From positions 15,082,622 through 15,146,621 of the forward strand of contig CM055820.1 in NCBI GenBank assembly GCA_029582265.1: a stretch of 64,000 nt of DNA, in the 5' to 3' direction. Shown here one piece after another: positions 17,500 through 31,249 of the stretch. The DNA comes from Zoroaster sp. YZ-2022 (Eukaryota; Echinodermata; Asteroidea; Forcipulatida; Zoroasteridae). Made by a program: the position numbers and the translations under genes. Under the pieces are notes generated by a model. The model was not told the origin of the DNA, did no database searches, and saw only the letters and a program-made list of their open reading frames with translations. Positions within the stretch are counted from its first letter, which is position 1. Each line of letters opens with the position of its first letter.

Positions 17500-19888
17500 C
17501 CCAATTTAAAAGGTTTTGGAAAGCATTCATGTCACTCACTCCCCAACCGATCGACGCCCACAGATCTGTTTGTTTTTTAAATTTATATGTGTTTTAACTG
17601 TAAATTTAATGTATACTGTGATATTGCCTCAATTCAGCTGTATGACTGCTATGTGCAATATGGAATACTAAACCATAATAATAATGCACGGGGGAATGGA
17701 ATTGGTCAATACCCCGACAAGTCTGTCCATCCAAGATTGTAAATCTCGGACCTGGCAAGCATCTGTCTGTGAGCACAGTCATTGAAGCAGTTTTGCCAAA
17801 ATTATCAGCGCTGTATATTCCTTTTTAATGTTCAGCGTAATAAAATCAACTTGCGAAAAGGACTGCAATATTTGAACCTTTGTCAAGAAAATAGTTATAG
17901 GCCCTCTATTTATAGTACACATAAAATTTATGACCGTTGGAGCGTTACCAACTAGATCGAGTGAGTCCAGAGTTTAATGTTCTGCATATCAACAATCACC
18001 AGGGAGTAATTATATCAGATGGGCATATTTCCTCTGAGACACAGTGTACATATAATTCTGGAAATAAAATGATAAAAATAAACCACCGCTGTTTTGTAAA
18101 CAAAACCTGGATCCATGTTAATTTATAATACAGTTGTAAGTTATAAGGTTTGTTTTCAAAAATGAGCTCTTGAAAGATGGGGATTAATTTCAACCATAGA
18201 GAAAGGACACAGGTATCAACTTGATTTTTACTGGTTATGCTTATGTGACACTGACAGTTTTCACAATAACATTAAAGATTTATCGCCCGTGTTTTTCACT
18301 GTTTTACTTGGAATTTCTTTGGACAGATCATGGACAGAGTCACCTCGAGAGGGTCCAAGGTTGGCAGCTACTGTTAATTTAATTGCGGTTAACCGCTTTC
18401 GGACTGTTTAAATACAATGAATAACTAAACGTAATTGGACTCCTTTGTGGTGGCTAAATATAACTGTCGCGTGGTGCTAAACATGCGGGTAGCTTTATAC
18501 CATAATGTTTATACGTAGCTACATAACCACATCATTATGTACGGAACAACAATATGCTATACATCTAAGTATGCTATACATCTGATGTCTGAATCTTGTA
18601 CAACGGTTGATTTGCACAGTTTGATGTCTCAGTATGGTACATCTAAGCATCCTTCCTCCATGGTCTAAGCATAGCAGAAGGAAAACAGAAATAAATACTC
18701 CTTTTCTGGGATGATCCGTTATGATTTTATTGAAATGAACACACAGTGCCGGGCTCCAGACTAGTGTCAGCGTGATGAACTTTTCAGGGTCAGTTCCATG
18801 CCTCCGTTCATCTTTTGTTATGGAGATGCTCTCTGAATAGACGTATTGAAATCAATGAATACATGAGTGCGTTCACTGTATACGTTTGGCAGTCAAACTG
18901 ATTCATCAATGAATTGTATATGCACAATAGTATGAGACATAATAGTCCGTTCTCAGACCTAATACTTGCACACATAATGCTGGACTTTGCTCATCGTCTA
19001 GTGATGAACATTCCTGTAATCATAATCATCGATGCATTGCTATTGGACGGTGATGAACCCAAGCCAACTCAGCAAAGCGTCACCACTTGAATACATTTAC
19101 AAATTTCCAGCAAATTTAGCTCACAGCGAGTCGCTTTGCATGTGATCCCCACGGATTATGATAATATCCTGGTAGACTGTTCATGGATTAAACCTTTATA
19201 TTTCCGTGAGTGACGAATATTGCTTACGATGCTTCGTTGACACGCCCGTGTTTGAAAACACAGAGGCTTTTTTCCGGATCGCATTTGTGTGGGATGTTGT
19301 CTACGGGAAACCGTACACTGACACAGGTTGGTACTTAGTACTGTGTGCTTTGTTTATTACACAGTGTATGCTTATCTAATATCTACCGTGTAGTTACGAC
19401 CCGTCCACCATATTTGATTTGAATGATAAAATGTACATGATGTGAATGGGTATAAATGAAGTGCATTACTATCCCCACCTGTCGCCGTATGTATGAAATG
19501 ACATCATAAATTCACGCAGTTGTGGCACGTGGCTCGGTGACAAGTCACCCAAGGCAATTAGGGGTAGAATTGCGAAATGGTCCCTCCTGTCACGAGGGAA
19601 CTGTCGGGTCATAACAACGAATCGTTGTAAACAAGTCGTGGGAAACAGAAATATGTCCAGATTCACCTGTTTCTTCTTTGTTATATTAACCTGTCACCTG
19701 TGATAACTTCAACTTGATTTTACTTTTACTTTCAAGATAACGAGGACACAGAACTTATTGCACGGGTTGTATGAATTCCACGCCAAGCTGATGAGAACCT
19801 GACAATGTAAGTTTCATATCTTCCACTGAGCTACATACGCCAAAGTGAAGTGAATCCTTGTGTAAGCACATGATCAGAATACATAGAA
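17500..19888. other. Upstream region of the MATH-domain gene, nothing specific seen
   Basis: No long open frame, RNA gene or clear transposon end was found. The sequence should hold the promoter and 5' UTR of the gene starting at 19889. A possible splice donor (ACAATGTAAGT) at 19803-19813 could end a non-coding first exon, but no convincing acceptor is visible before 19889, so the transcription start is unknown. Confidence 0.4.
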
Positions 19889-22800
19889 ATGAACGCAGGG
19901 CCCAAGATGAGTAATTCATTGAATCTCAACCGAGCCTTGGCTCTCAATGATGCAGGAGGAACACAACTCTTTACATTCCTCCTTTCCATGAATGATTTGG
20001 AGGCGTTCTTTGAGCGGCCCACCAGATCATCTCCTATTTACTACGAAGGACACGAGTGGTATCTGACATGTGGCGGATACCAGTCCAAAGAAACAGATGA
20101 TATCTTTCTGGGAATGTATCTGTACTGGGACAACAAGGCGGCAGGGGAAGGTGTTAGCTGTCGGGCAGATTACCGTCTCATTGTTAGAAATGTTGTGGAT
20201 GCGTCAGAGAGTGTGGTCTCTGAAGGGTCCCAGGTGGAGTTCAGTGCCCCTGATACACTGGGATGGGGGAAACGGGAGCTGGCCCCCCTCCACGAAGTAC
20301 TCGGACCTGGCAACGGTTTCCTGGTGGATCCAGGACGGACGGTTATCGTAGAACTTGCAGTCCGATACTGCCGGACAATCTACCAACAACTGGTTGATTT
20401 TTCACAGCTTCCTGAGCACATGAACCAGCCATATTCTTCCTATTTCACCCCTAATTTTTCTGTTTGTGGATTCGATTTTTACCTTTCGTTCTATCCACTT
20501 GGAGACCGCGAAGAAGCCGAGCGCCATGTGTCGATGTATCTGCATCGGTTGAATAATCCACAGATCCCCGAGTGTCTCTGCTGCCGAATTCGGTATCGTT
20601 TCTTTCTCGGAGACTTAGTATCGCCGACAGGAGAATCAAAGACTTTCGAATTCTCATTTAAGACAGACCGCGGCTATGGCAGATTCAAGGCTTTTGAGCC
20701 TCTCTCATCATTGGATATGTTTAGCAGAGGACCCGTACCCCTAGGGGTAGAAATCCTCTCCATCACACCCTTTGCTTTCGTGGAGGTGGGGCTTACCACC
20801 AGGGGATACTATCACACGGATAATTTTGTCTTTGACGATGCCATCTTTCCAGACCATAGGATGAATGTTTGGAAACTCTCTGCCAACAATTCCTCTCAGT
20901 ATCTCTCGCTTCGACTGGACGTGGAAGACAGAAGCAAGATATATCCTGTCAATCGTCATGGTCAAGTAAGGGATACACTCTGTACCAAGTATCTACAGTG
21001 GAAGGCATACCTTCTCTCTCGTACGGACCGAAATCGCAACGTCTTCATCACTGAGAGCCCAATGTCAGCGTACTTTTCACCAGCGTTTCCTGAGAAGCTG
21101 TTCAGCATGGCTACAGACATACCGATTCACAGGGTTAGTATTATATTTTAAAAACTAATAAACAATTAAAATTTAATAGGTTTCGAATTGTTTATTCAAA
21201 AATAATAAATGATCGAATTACAATGTTAAACTTTTGATTTTATTTTAGTTTATTTGGTAAACGCACAAAATATATACAGTTAAAATACGAGGGACATAAA
21301 AAGATTTGCAAAGGGATGATACAATGCGTTAATTTTTGAATATAAATTGATTTGTTTAGCAATAGGTCTATTGAAAGAGATCACTTTTCTAAAGTCCACA
21401 TGAGAATGAATACAATAAATCCTAATGCTATTTCTCTTTTTTTTTCTTGTTGACGACACAACAGTTGGAACATTTGCACTTTGGTTGTTCATGTCTTGAT
21501 TACAGAAAGTAATCATACTTATGGAAGCAGTAGTAATGCTGTACCTTCCCTGAAATAGAATGTTTTTAATTTATATAGTATGTAAATGCAAACATATTAC
21601 TCTAAAACAGACATGAAACTCCTCACTTTTATCTTGGGTATATTTACATTTCGGCCTGTTCACATTTTGTTATCAGAAAATGTAAATATGTGTTTTCAGA
21701 ATTTTCCAACTTATTAGTAATGTTTCCACCGGCCTTTTTTCAAGGACTATATATCGCCAGCACAAACAGGAACAGGGGTTTTGTTAAGTTTTAACCAGAA
21801 AATAAAACAGTTCCTCCATCATATGCCTACATGTATCTTAGTTGCAATGTTCCTGATGTGAAAGTCCATACTCCGCAATACGATTTTAAATTGTTGTTTT
21901 TATAAAGGATGATATAGCATTTCCATATTGAATTTATCATTGTCTAGTTCCCTAAGCAATTCCATTGTTGATCACATTGACGTAGTTCACCGTATCACAT
22001 GCACCAGTCTACATTTCACGTGAACCTCATAATTGTTTTTTTTCGCAGACACTTGGAAAGCACCGAGTATTACATTGCTTCATATATAGACCTATATAAA
22101 TGATGTCGGGCATCAAATCACCTGCTCCTTATGGTTATCATGTGTGTAAAGAAAACCAAAAATGTCGGCTTCAGAATAGAAGTGTATTTTCTTTATTCCA
22201 CATTGGAATGAATACAAAAAATCTTAATGCATTTTCACGTTTCTCGTTAACGACAGAGTGAAATCAGCTAAAACTGGCACATGTTGGTTTCTGTACATAT
22301 CTCTTGATTTTTATAGAGTACGGATGCATTTACAGATATTTTACCAAAAGTGTAAACTGCATTTTAAACAATAGGCCTACCTTTATAAATGGGTCTTGTA
22401 AAGTATAGACGTCGAGTAGCCTGACGGCTATAGTATAATATAGCCTCATAAATGTTATGTTGATAACATACTACATGTAGGCTATTTATAATTTATTGGT
22501 ATAATTTTTATAAACGGGTCGAATGAACTATAATTATCATGAAATGGCCATTGTTTACAAACATCAATGTCATAATTATTGAGTCAAACAGGACAGGCAC
22601 CATACGGTGTTCTTACCAGTACCCGCCAGTTCCCACCAGTGTCAAGGACCCAGAGTAGCCTATATAGGGTATCGATATGTTATTGTACAATTCACAGACC
22701 CTTTACGAACAAACCAGGATCTTGAAATCCTGGATAGAATCAAATAATTGTCGTAACAGCGGGATAGAACCAGCCCTCAAACAGAGGGGAGTAGACGAAA

Positions 22801-25800
22801 TTACCCAAAACTGAATACTTTCTTTTCCTTTGATTGAACAATCAGTGTCAATGCCCCTAAGATTCAGGTACTTAACCGACCTTAGTAGCCTTGCCTGCCC
22901 GGATCTCATCAAATACTCCCCGGGCAGGTGTCCAAACAATAAGCCGCTCTCCTTGGTCGTAAATATACGTTTAGTGATCTTGGACCCATTCCACTTCCCT
23001 GTATCACTAGAAAGTGGTAAAAACCTAGGAAAAGACACGCTCCTGATTTCTTTGTTTTTATCGGAGTAGGAATTGGGCCATTAATGACATCACTATACTG
23101 CCGTAGTTTATAGTGCCCCTGGCGAACGATATTAAGGGAAATGTACGTCTTGTATTTTTCTAGTGTGGAAAATATGGTTGGGTATGGCACTGGGCGGTCT
23201 ATTAATTACGATAACATGCATAGTAACGCAGTGAAGTCCTTCAAGTTATTTCTGTAAGTACTGTCATGGGCCCATAGGCTAGGTTTGGCCATCGTCATGG
23301 GCCCATAGGCTCGGGTTTGGCCATCGTCATGGGCCCATAGGCTCGGGTTTGGCCATCGTCATGGGCCCATAGGCTAGGTTTGGCCATCGTCATGGGCCCA
23401 TAGGCTCGGGTTTGGCCATCGTCATGGGCCCATAGGCTAGGTTTGGCCATCATCATGGGCCCATAGGCTAGGTTTGGCCATCGTCATGGGCCCATAGGCT
23501 AGGTTTGGCCATCGTCATGGGCCCATAGGCTCGGGTTTGGCCATCGTCATGGGCCCATAGGCTAGGTTTGGCCATCGTCATGGGCCCATAGGCTAGGTTT
23601 GGCCATCGTCATGGGCCCATAGGCTCGGGTTTGGCCATCGTCATGGGCCCATAGGCTAGGTTTGGCCATCGTCATGGGCCCATAGGCTAGGTTTGGCCAT
23701 CGTCATGGGCCCATAGGCTCGGGTTTGGCCATCGTCATGGGCCCATAGGCTAGGTTTGGCCATCGTCATGGGCCCATAGGCTAGGGTTTGCCCACGTCAT
23801 GGGCCCATAGGCTCGGGTTTGGCCATCGTCATGGGCCCATAGGCTAGGTTTGGCCATCGTCATGGGCCCATAGGCTAGGTTTGGCCATCGTCATGGGCCC
23901 ATAGGCTCGGGTTTGGCCATCGTCATGGGCCCATAGGCTAGGTTTGGCCATCGTCATGGGCCCATAGGCTAGGTTTGGCCATGATATTGTTAACATTTCA
24001 GGCCAATAGCATTACACAAAACAACTTTTTGGGGATTTTTGATTGCGTCGGGAAATTGTTTGCATTTTGTCATCGGGCAAGCTCGGTGTTCGTAACATTA
24101 AAAAGGCTACACGCTAAAAAAAAAAAACCAACCATTTCTATTAAACCTTTAAGACAATTCGCTCGAAAACAAACACGTTTTGTAAAGGTAGGCCTACCAG
24201 TCAACTTATTTAAGAGAAAACACAAACAAAAATGTGAAGAAATGTGAATGCTTTTTAACACTTTCTCGTGTCTTAGTCTTCGTATGGAGCTGAAACTTTC
24301 ACAGGTTGATATTCCACTGTTTTAACTCAAATTTATTTTTCATTGAAACATTCCTATTTTACTTCTGTAAAATTACACATTTCTCCAAATAATCGTGAGA
24401 AATATGGTTTTATAGTAAATATGTATCGATATTTATGGTTGGTCCCGTCATAAATTAATTTTGACACTTGTTTACTGTTAAACCAAGCTTCTAACAACTA
24501 TTTCGTGAAATATCCACTTCCAAGTATTTGTTTTCCTTTGAAATTATCAATGTTCCAATGAAAACAAAAATTCACGGAAATTGCCTGTAAAACATTTCCA
24601 GTGTTTTCCGCTATTTGAATGGCAATTTTCGACAATTTTCTTTTTCATCAGAACATGAATTTGTGGTGGGTCCCATCATAAATCAGTGTTGGCACCTGTT
24701 TAAGCCAAGCTTCTGGTAACTATACTACTCAAAACAATTTAGGGGACACCGGAATAATCTCAGTTAATCATTTATTTCAGATAAACACGTTTCACAGAAT
24801 TGATGAGAAACAACTGCACAATGAAACGGATGATAAAGGATGCATGTAGTGATTACACATGTCATGACATGACTACTGAAAGAGAGAGGGGGGTTGCAAA
24901 TGAAAATCCGGGTTCATGGAACATTTCAAACCTATTTGATGTTAAAAATCCGGTGTTCCCTAAATTGTTTTGAGTAGTATATTTTACAAAATATCTTATT
25001 TAAAAGTATTTGTTTTCCATTCTAAAGGAAATGATCAATCTTCCAATCAAAACAATTTCCAGAAATTGCTGGTAAAATGCATCTTGAAATGATAGCACTT
25101 TGTTTAATGGGTGTTTGATACCATCAACTTTACACAATGTAAGTTCCATGTCAAACTGTAATCATTTACGTTTTTTGGGAAAGTGAATTTTATGTATGCC
25201 TATCTACCTTAGCTTTAATCCGTATAATCATGGGTCAGAGATTAATAGGGTTTGGTGAAATTATAGACGTTGGAAGCAGATTGGTTTCTGCATTCTTGTT
25301 CTGATGGAATTGAAACTCCCTGCCCAAGAGTCGGGCTATTTTATGAAATGAAACAGCTGAGAGGTCGCATAGGCTTTCACGGTCTCTTTTAGTCTTTAGG
25401 CTCCTACCGTGGTCCCAGAAGATTGAAATTTGAAGTCAACATTAGCTGTTGATCGAGGAGTGAAACGCAGACATTGTGATCTACTCGTACATAGTCCTGG
25501 TTGAAGCTTCAATTATATATAAATGCATGTAGATCGGCTTTGTTGTGAGCGGGGGAGGCTTTTATGCAAATGTGCAAGCAACAGTGTTATATAATTACAC
25601 TTTTGGTATTCTCAAAAAGCATAAATGATCACAGATTTATATGAAAGTTGATGGTATCAAACAGTTGATGGTATCAAATATTTCTGTCTCGGGTGCTATC
25701 ATTTCAGTACAATTACTAGTAATTTAATAATTTTCGTTTTATTCCAATATTTCTGAACATTTCCCTCTCTGGGGAAGGGTTGCAACTATAATACATAAAT

Positions 25801-28800
25801 TAACTTAAATTTTCCGTCATGACAGAGAGAGGTTAGCTTAGAACATTCATTATCAACAAAACATTTCGACTTTCGTTTAACGAGGGAAGAAACACCTAAA
25901 CAAATAGTACACTAACGAGGGAAGAAACACCTAAACAAATAGTACACTAACGAGGGAAGAAACACCTAAACAAATCGTACACTATAGTATAATAGTACAC
26001 ATATTGAAGCAACTGGCTCCAACGTTTGAAAATATTAACGAATAAGTATAGGATAAAATGGCTAGGCCACACAATCCATGGAACTAAATTGAATTTATAA
26101 ACTGCTGTTTCTTCATTCGACCACCTGTCACGGCCCAACTATGATTTATGAAAACATCTTAACATACCTCAGTCTCATACCTCGTACCTACCACGAAATC
26201 TTTAACAGCAATAAATCATATGCATAGCATGTGTCTCGTAAAAATTTACAAACATATCAAATCAATATAAGTTTCCATATCGGACGCACTGGTCATGCGC
26301 TTTACTCAAGTATTTTTCTTAACCCGTTTTTTCGTTAGTTATTTTTTATTTTACCGGTTGTTTGAGACAGTTTTGATTCTAAGATAAAAAATGATGTTGA
26401 CATTCAAGAAAGGAAAACAAATAGTTCAAGGTGAAATATGTGTTTTTTGTTTTGAAATATGTGACCAACAAAATTACGAGCATGAATAAAGTGATGACGG
26501 GACTCATCATAAATTCATTTCGGGATTTAAATGATGTAAAATCAATGACAATGATTTGGTGAAATTCTGTTAAATAACTAATTTTGTAACTATTTTGATT
26601 CTGCTGCGATTTTGATTTCGGCGGTAAAGAATTTCCCATTATTCACCCATCTATATGCATTTGTATTCTAAAAATTAATGTTGGACTTTATTTTTCTTAA
26701 AAACAAATCCTCCACAACCAGAAAATAACTTATACAGAAAGGCTTTGCTTCTGAATTAATTTTGTTATTAATTTTGACAAATCGTTTTCTCGATCCCGGT
26801 AACACCTACATGAAAGGCGCGTGTTAAAACCACCAATGCACTCGAATTGGTCGGTGAACTGATATAGAAGTACCGGTACCTTTTTAAAATTAGCTTTATA
26901 ACATAATGGAAATTCATTACTGCAAAAACGAATAAATACGACAGGGGAGGAGCACATTAATGGTTTGATGTCAATAAACTTCAATTGTACTTCATAGCCG
27001 CTCATTAAGGCATCTACTTGACTTGCTTGGTTGGTTTGGCAATGAGTAGTTGACAAAATGATTGACTGAACTCACCTCATACATAACAATCATCAAATAA
27101 TCCATAAAGGACATGTTATACAGGTTCATAAATATTTTGAATGCCAATGACGGAGTCCAGACTATTCTAGCCTGTGCGCGTTTCTGTGCTGTGAACGAAG
27201 AAAATCTTACCAAAGTGGGACTCGAACCTGCCACTCCTAGATTACTCTGCCAGTGTATTGACCGTGTTAAAACTACACCAATGGTGTTTACATTTTCTTC
27301 ATGTGGGGCGAGTTGTCCAATATAAACACAATTAGTGTAGTTTTTATTCAGCCACGGGTTGGCGTTACCCCAAATAATCGATATCATTAATCACTCCAAA
27401 AGACACACAGCCTACATCTTGAATATTTGATTATATAATTCAATATTTGTTTACAGCATACCTACTGAGATATTCAACCATATTATCAATATCTTTGTAA
27501 ACTAAATCTTGACTCTTTTATTTGGGTACAAAGGAGCAATTTATGATTTATAATTCAATATTTTTTCCGATTGTTGCAGGCCAAGGCACTTGATGGTGAT
27601 TACTGTACAATGGATGAACCATCTCTGCTACTTCGTATAGAGTTCTTCAATAACCAAGACATTCCAGGTATTATGCAGGATTATCCAGTACTTGAGTTCG
27701 AACGCTTCCGTCTCTACCAAACCAGGTATGAAAATGAACACAATATAAAGTACCTTTTTGTTTTATTCCTATCGAAATTATAAGACTTAACATTTTCTTT
27801 TGATAACGTAGTTGTAATCCAATGATAAGATTTTGCCTGATCACACACATTTTATTTTATAATGGACAAAATTGCAACATTTATTTCCCCAGCAATATTT
27901 AGAATAATTACTTGAAAACTCAAGGACTACACAGTTTGCAATGCAATGTAGGCCTATCATTTATGTTTATCATTTATTAAACTCATATACAATACGCATT
28001 GTTGGTACATATATTCAGAACTCCGCAGTGGTAGTTTTGACCGTTTCAGTAACGAATTAATAAATCGCATATGAAATCCACATTAAAATAAATTGGTTTA
28101 ACCTTTGATAAATTAATACCATAATTATAGGATTATAGTTGTGATTGTTGGCTACGTAAAAGATCCTACTATAATCGAAACATCAGATCCTCTAAACATG
28201 TATAATATCTAACTGGGGACAAGGAGAGGTCTCTTTAAGAGAAATCTAATCCATATGAAATATTTTGATTTACAGAGAAGGCTTGAGACGTTGCCTAGAG
28301 GTCAACACTACATTGAGAGGTCAACTAAATGAATTACGACAGAGGTTGAATGATGTGATGGCAATCGGGGATGGTAGCATAGGTAGTAGCAGCAAACAGC
28401 AGTTGATGCGCGAATTTCAAAGCCTTCTGCAGGTGAGAGTACGAAATAATTGCAGTGGACGTCTGTTTTATGTCTCAAAATAATTATTTAAAGAAAACAA
28501 AGGATACAATAATATGATAAATTTCACAAAATAAAAGTAAGAAACATGATTTGTAAGAAACATGAAATGTCTGGCCGACATAAATTTATGGTGTGCATTT
28601 GAACACAGTCATTAATGTTTAACCAATTATAGCTTCTGACAATTATTTCGTTTAATATTCAATTTAAAATTACAAAAATCTTTAATGGCTTCCATTTTTC
28701 TCCTTTTTTATTCAGGAAAGTGACGAAACAGACTCTGCCAGTCAGGCAGCTTTTAAATCAATGACTACTACTCCTGGATCTGATAACTTTGCAACCTCGT

Positions 28801-30983
28801 TCTCATTCCCTGTCTCATCAGCCTTTGACACGCCCCCCATAGGGAGAATGCCACCTTATGTGACATCTAGCGCAAGCAGCTTAAACAATGACCCACACAA
28901 CGTGAGCAAGGACCCACACAACGTGAGCAAGGACCCACACAACGTGAGCAAGGACCCACACAACGTGAGCAAGGACCCAAATATCACGAACAAAGAGACA
29001 AACATCACGAACAAAGAGACAAACAACGTGAACAAAAACCCCACTAACAGAATCTCACAGCTATTCAGTTCCCGATCTGGTACGGTGCTACCGGATTTAG
29101 GGAAAGTGCCCCCATCGTCAGCAGCAGTCGCTGTGCCCACGGCTACCAAGGCCAAGGAGGCAAAGCCATTGGGTACAATGGCCAGTCTCGGTGCGGTGTT
29201 TCGAAACCCCAAAGGAGCATTAGGTTCTGGTTCTTCTGGTGCACCATTCCAGAGGGGAACACAGGCTAGGGCCAGCACAGCTTCTTCTGTTAGATTCAGT
29301 GCAACAGCGCCCTCATCCAAACCGACGCTTGGTTCATCAACATCACAATCCATACTTAAAGAAGGACAATTGAGGCACACCAGTGGACTTGCTCCTGCCC
29401 CAAAATCAACATCATCATTGAATCGGCAACAGGGGGCTAGTAGGCAGTCCAATGTCTCAGGCGGGAACATGCCGGCATCGCAGATGAAATCAAACGAAGG
29501 TGTAAAGCTCACATCCGACCACACTGTGTATGCCGCCATTGCCGTGCCGCCGCCATCAAATACCGTGCCTACAGTGAGTCGTCCAGCATCGAACACTTAT
29601 GCTATAGTATCCAAACCAATATCAACCAATTCTGAACCTTCAAAGGGACATGATGCTCCAGCTGAACCAAGAAAGTATAAATTTAATCCAAATATTTTCA
29701 AGGCAGTCCTTCCTAAACGTAGTCAGTCCAGTGCTAGTGACCATGGACAAGAAAAGTCCAACACTCTCCCAAGAAGTGCACATCCCGCAGAAAGGGGCAT
29801 AGACTTCTTTGGCAACAAAAGCTTACCAAGACCAAGCCATGGTATTTTCAACCAACCATCTTCAAGAAGCACATCTACTCTCTCGGCCTCCTACAGTCCA
29901 TCCCCTGCAGTCCAGAAAGTAGTTCCAACTCCCTCTCCAAGTTCAACGCTAACAAGATCTGGAATTGTTTCAAACCTCGGCAGTTCTAATTACCCTCCTA
30001 CTACGACAGCAATTGTGATGCCAGTCCGAGACGTAACATATTCAGAACCTGAAAGAAAAAGAATACCACCCGTACCTGCCCCAAGACAGGGTCTGTTGAA
30101 GAAGTCTGTCGATGAATTCAAAACCGAAAAGCAAAACTTCGATGACATACCATCGGTTGACACTCATACAAGTACCAAAGAATCATTTCAGTACCCAGAG
30201 CTGACCAAACCGGCAACATCAGAATCAGATCCCCCGCTCTCCTCTGCTGAACAGACCACACCTGAGGACAAATCAGCTTTCTCAAGAGCCTCAATTGCAT
30301 CTGTAGACGACCCCATCTTACAGAGTGATGTCTACTCTATCTTTGCGAAGGCTGCAAAGGAAGGAATCAAATTTGTAGAGGAGGCTCCAGAGATGGATGA
30401 ACCTCTCGCCATGGCCCCACAAGAAAATGAAGCTAAATATAAAGGAGAACCACCTACACAGCCTAAAGCAAAACCTCACAACCGAGTCACCCCTGAGATT
30501 ACTGTAACAAATAGCCAGGATTCTTATACACAACAAAGAAATGATGTTGGTCCCCATCCACTGTCACCATCCATCTTGAAGAAAGGAGTAAGTCCGAGTA
30601 TAAATCAAACACCCATCGTGAAGAAATCCAGGAGTACCAACAATGTCCGGTTTAATGAGGACGCTAGTTCGACCAACACATCTTCATTTGGAGCACAGGG
30701 GCAAGCACAAAGAAATGTTGCAGCCTATCAGGGAGATGGGTACAGACCCGCAACAGGTTCTTATGATCAGTATGATGGTCGTTCGGCAAGCATCGATAAG
30801 CAAACTGGTGAACAGTATCAACAACAGCCAAATGCGCAACTGCGCCAACAACAGCAATTTCGTGCTCAACAGCAACATTTTCAACAAAAACAGCAAGAAC
30901 AACTACAACAGCAACAACAGCAGCAGCAACAGCTACAACAGCATCAACAACAGCATCAACAACAGCATCAACAACAGCATCAA

Positions 30984-31045
<62 letters not shown>

Positions 31046-31200
31046 TCAGCAGCAACATCAGCAGCAACATCAGCAGCAACATCAGCAACAGCAGCAGCAG
31101 CAACAACAACAACAACAGCTTCAACAGCAGCAACAACAACAGCTACAACAACGACAACTGCAGCATCAACTAGAATTTCAACAGCAACAACGGCAGCAGC

Positions 31201-31249
<49 letters not shown>

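Larger units (their letters stand above)
21134..27579 (+). other. Intron 1 of the MATH-domain gene
   Basis: The 6.4-kb intron runs from donor AGG|GTTAGT to acceptor TTGTTGCAG|GCC. It contains the minisatellite at 23263-23982, the mariner-type MITE at 24721-24981, an inverted pair of a repeat at 25090-25145 and 25640-25712, a 35-bp triplication at 25879-25983 and a tRNA-like fragment near 27195-27290. Short open frames inside show no recognisable domain. Confidence 0.8.

Noticed and set aside
23263..23982. CRISPR-like regularly spaced repeats
   Set aside because: Units are directly adjacent tandem repeats with no unique spacers, in a eukaryotic intron. The same applies to the 64-bp array at 49129-50596.
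26379..27387. Several minus-strand frames of 86-131 codons
   Set aside because: Located in intron 1 of the MATH-domain gene, AT-rich, no recognisable domains or supporting splice sites.
28856..29596. 246-codon frame antisense to the MATH-domain gene
   Set aside because: It is the shadow of the coding repeats in the last exon; it has no recognisable domain and the sense frame continues for 928 residues.
30643..31173. 176-codon Asn/Ser-rich frame in a second phase
   Set aside because: Produced by reading the CAG/CAA tract out of phase; the main frame has spliced upstream domains.
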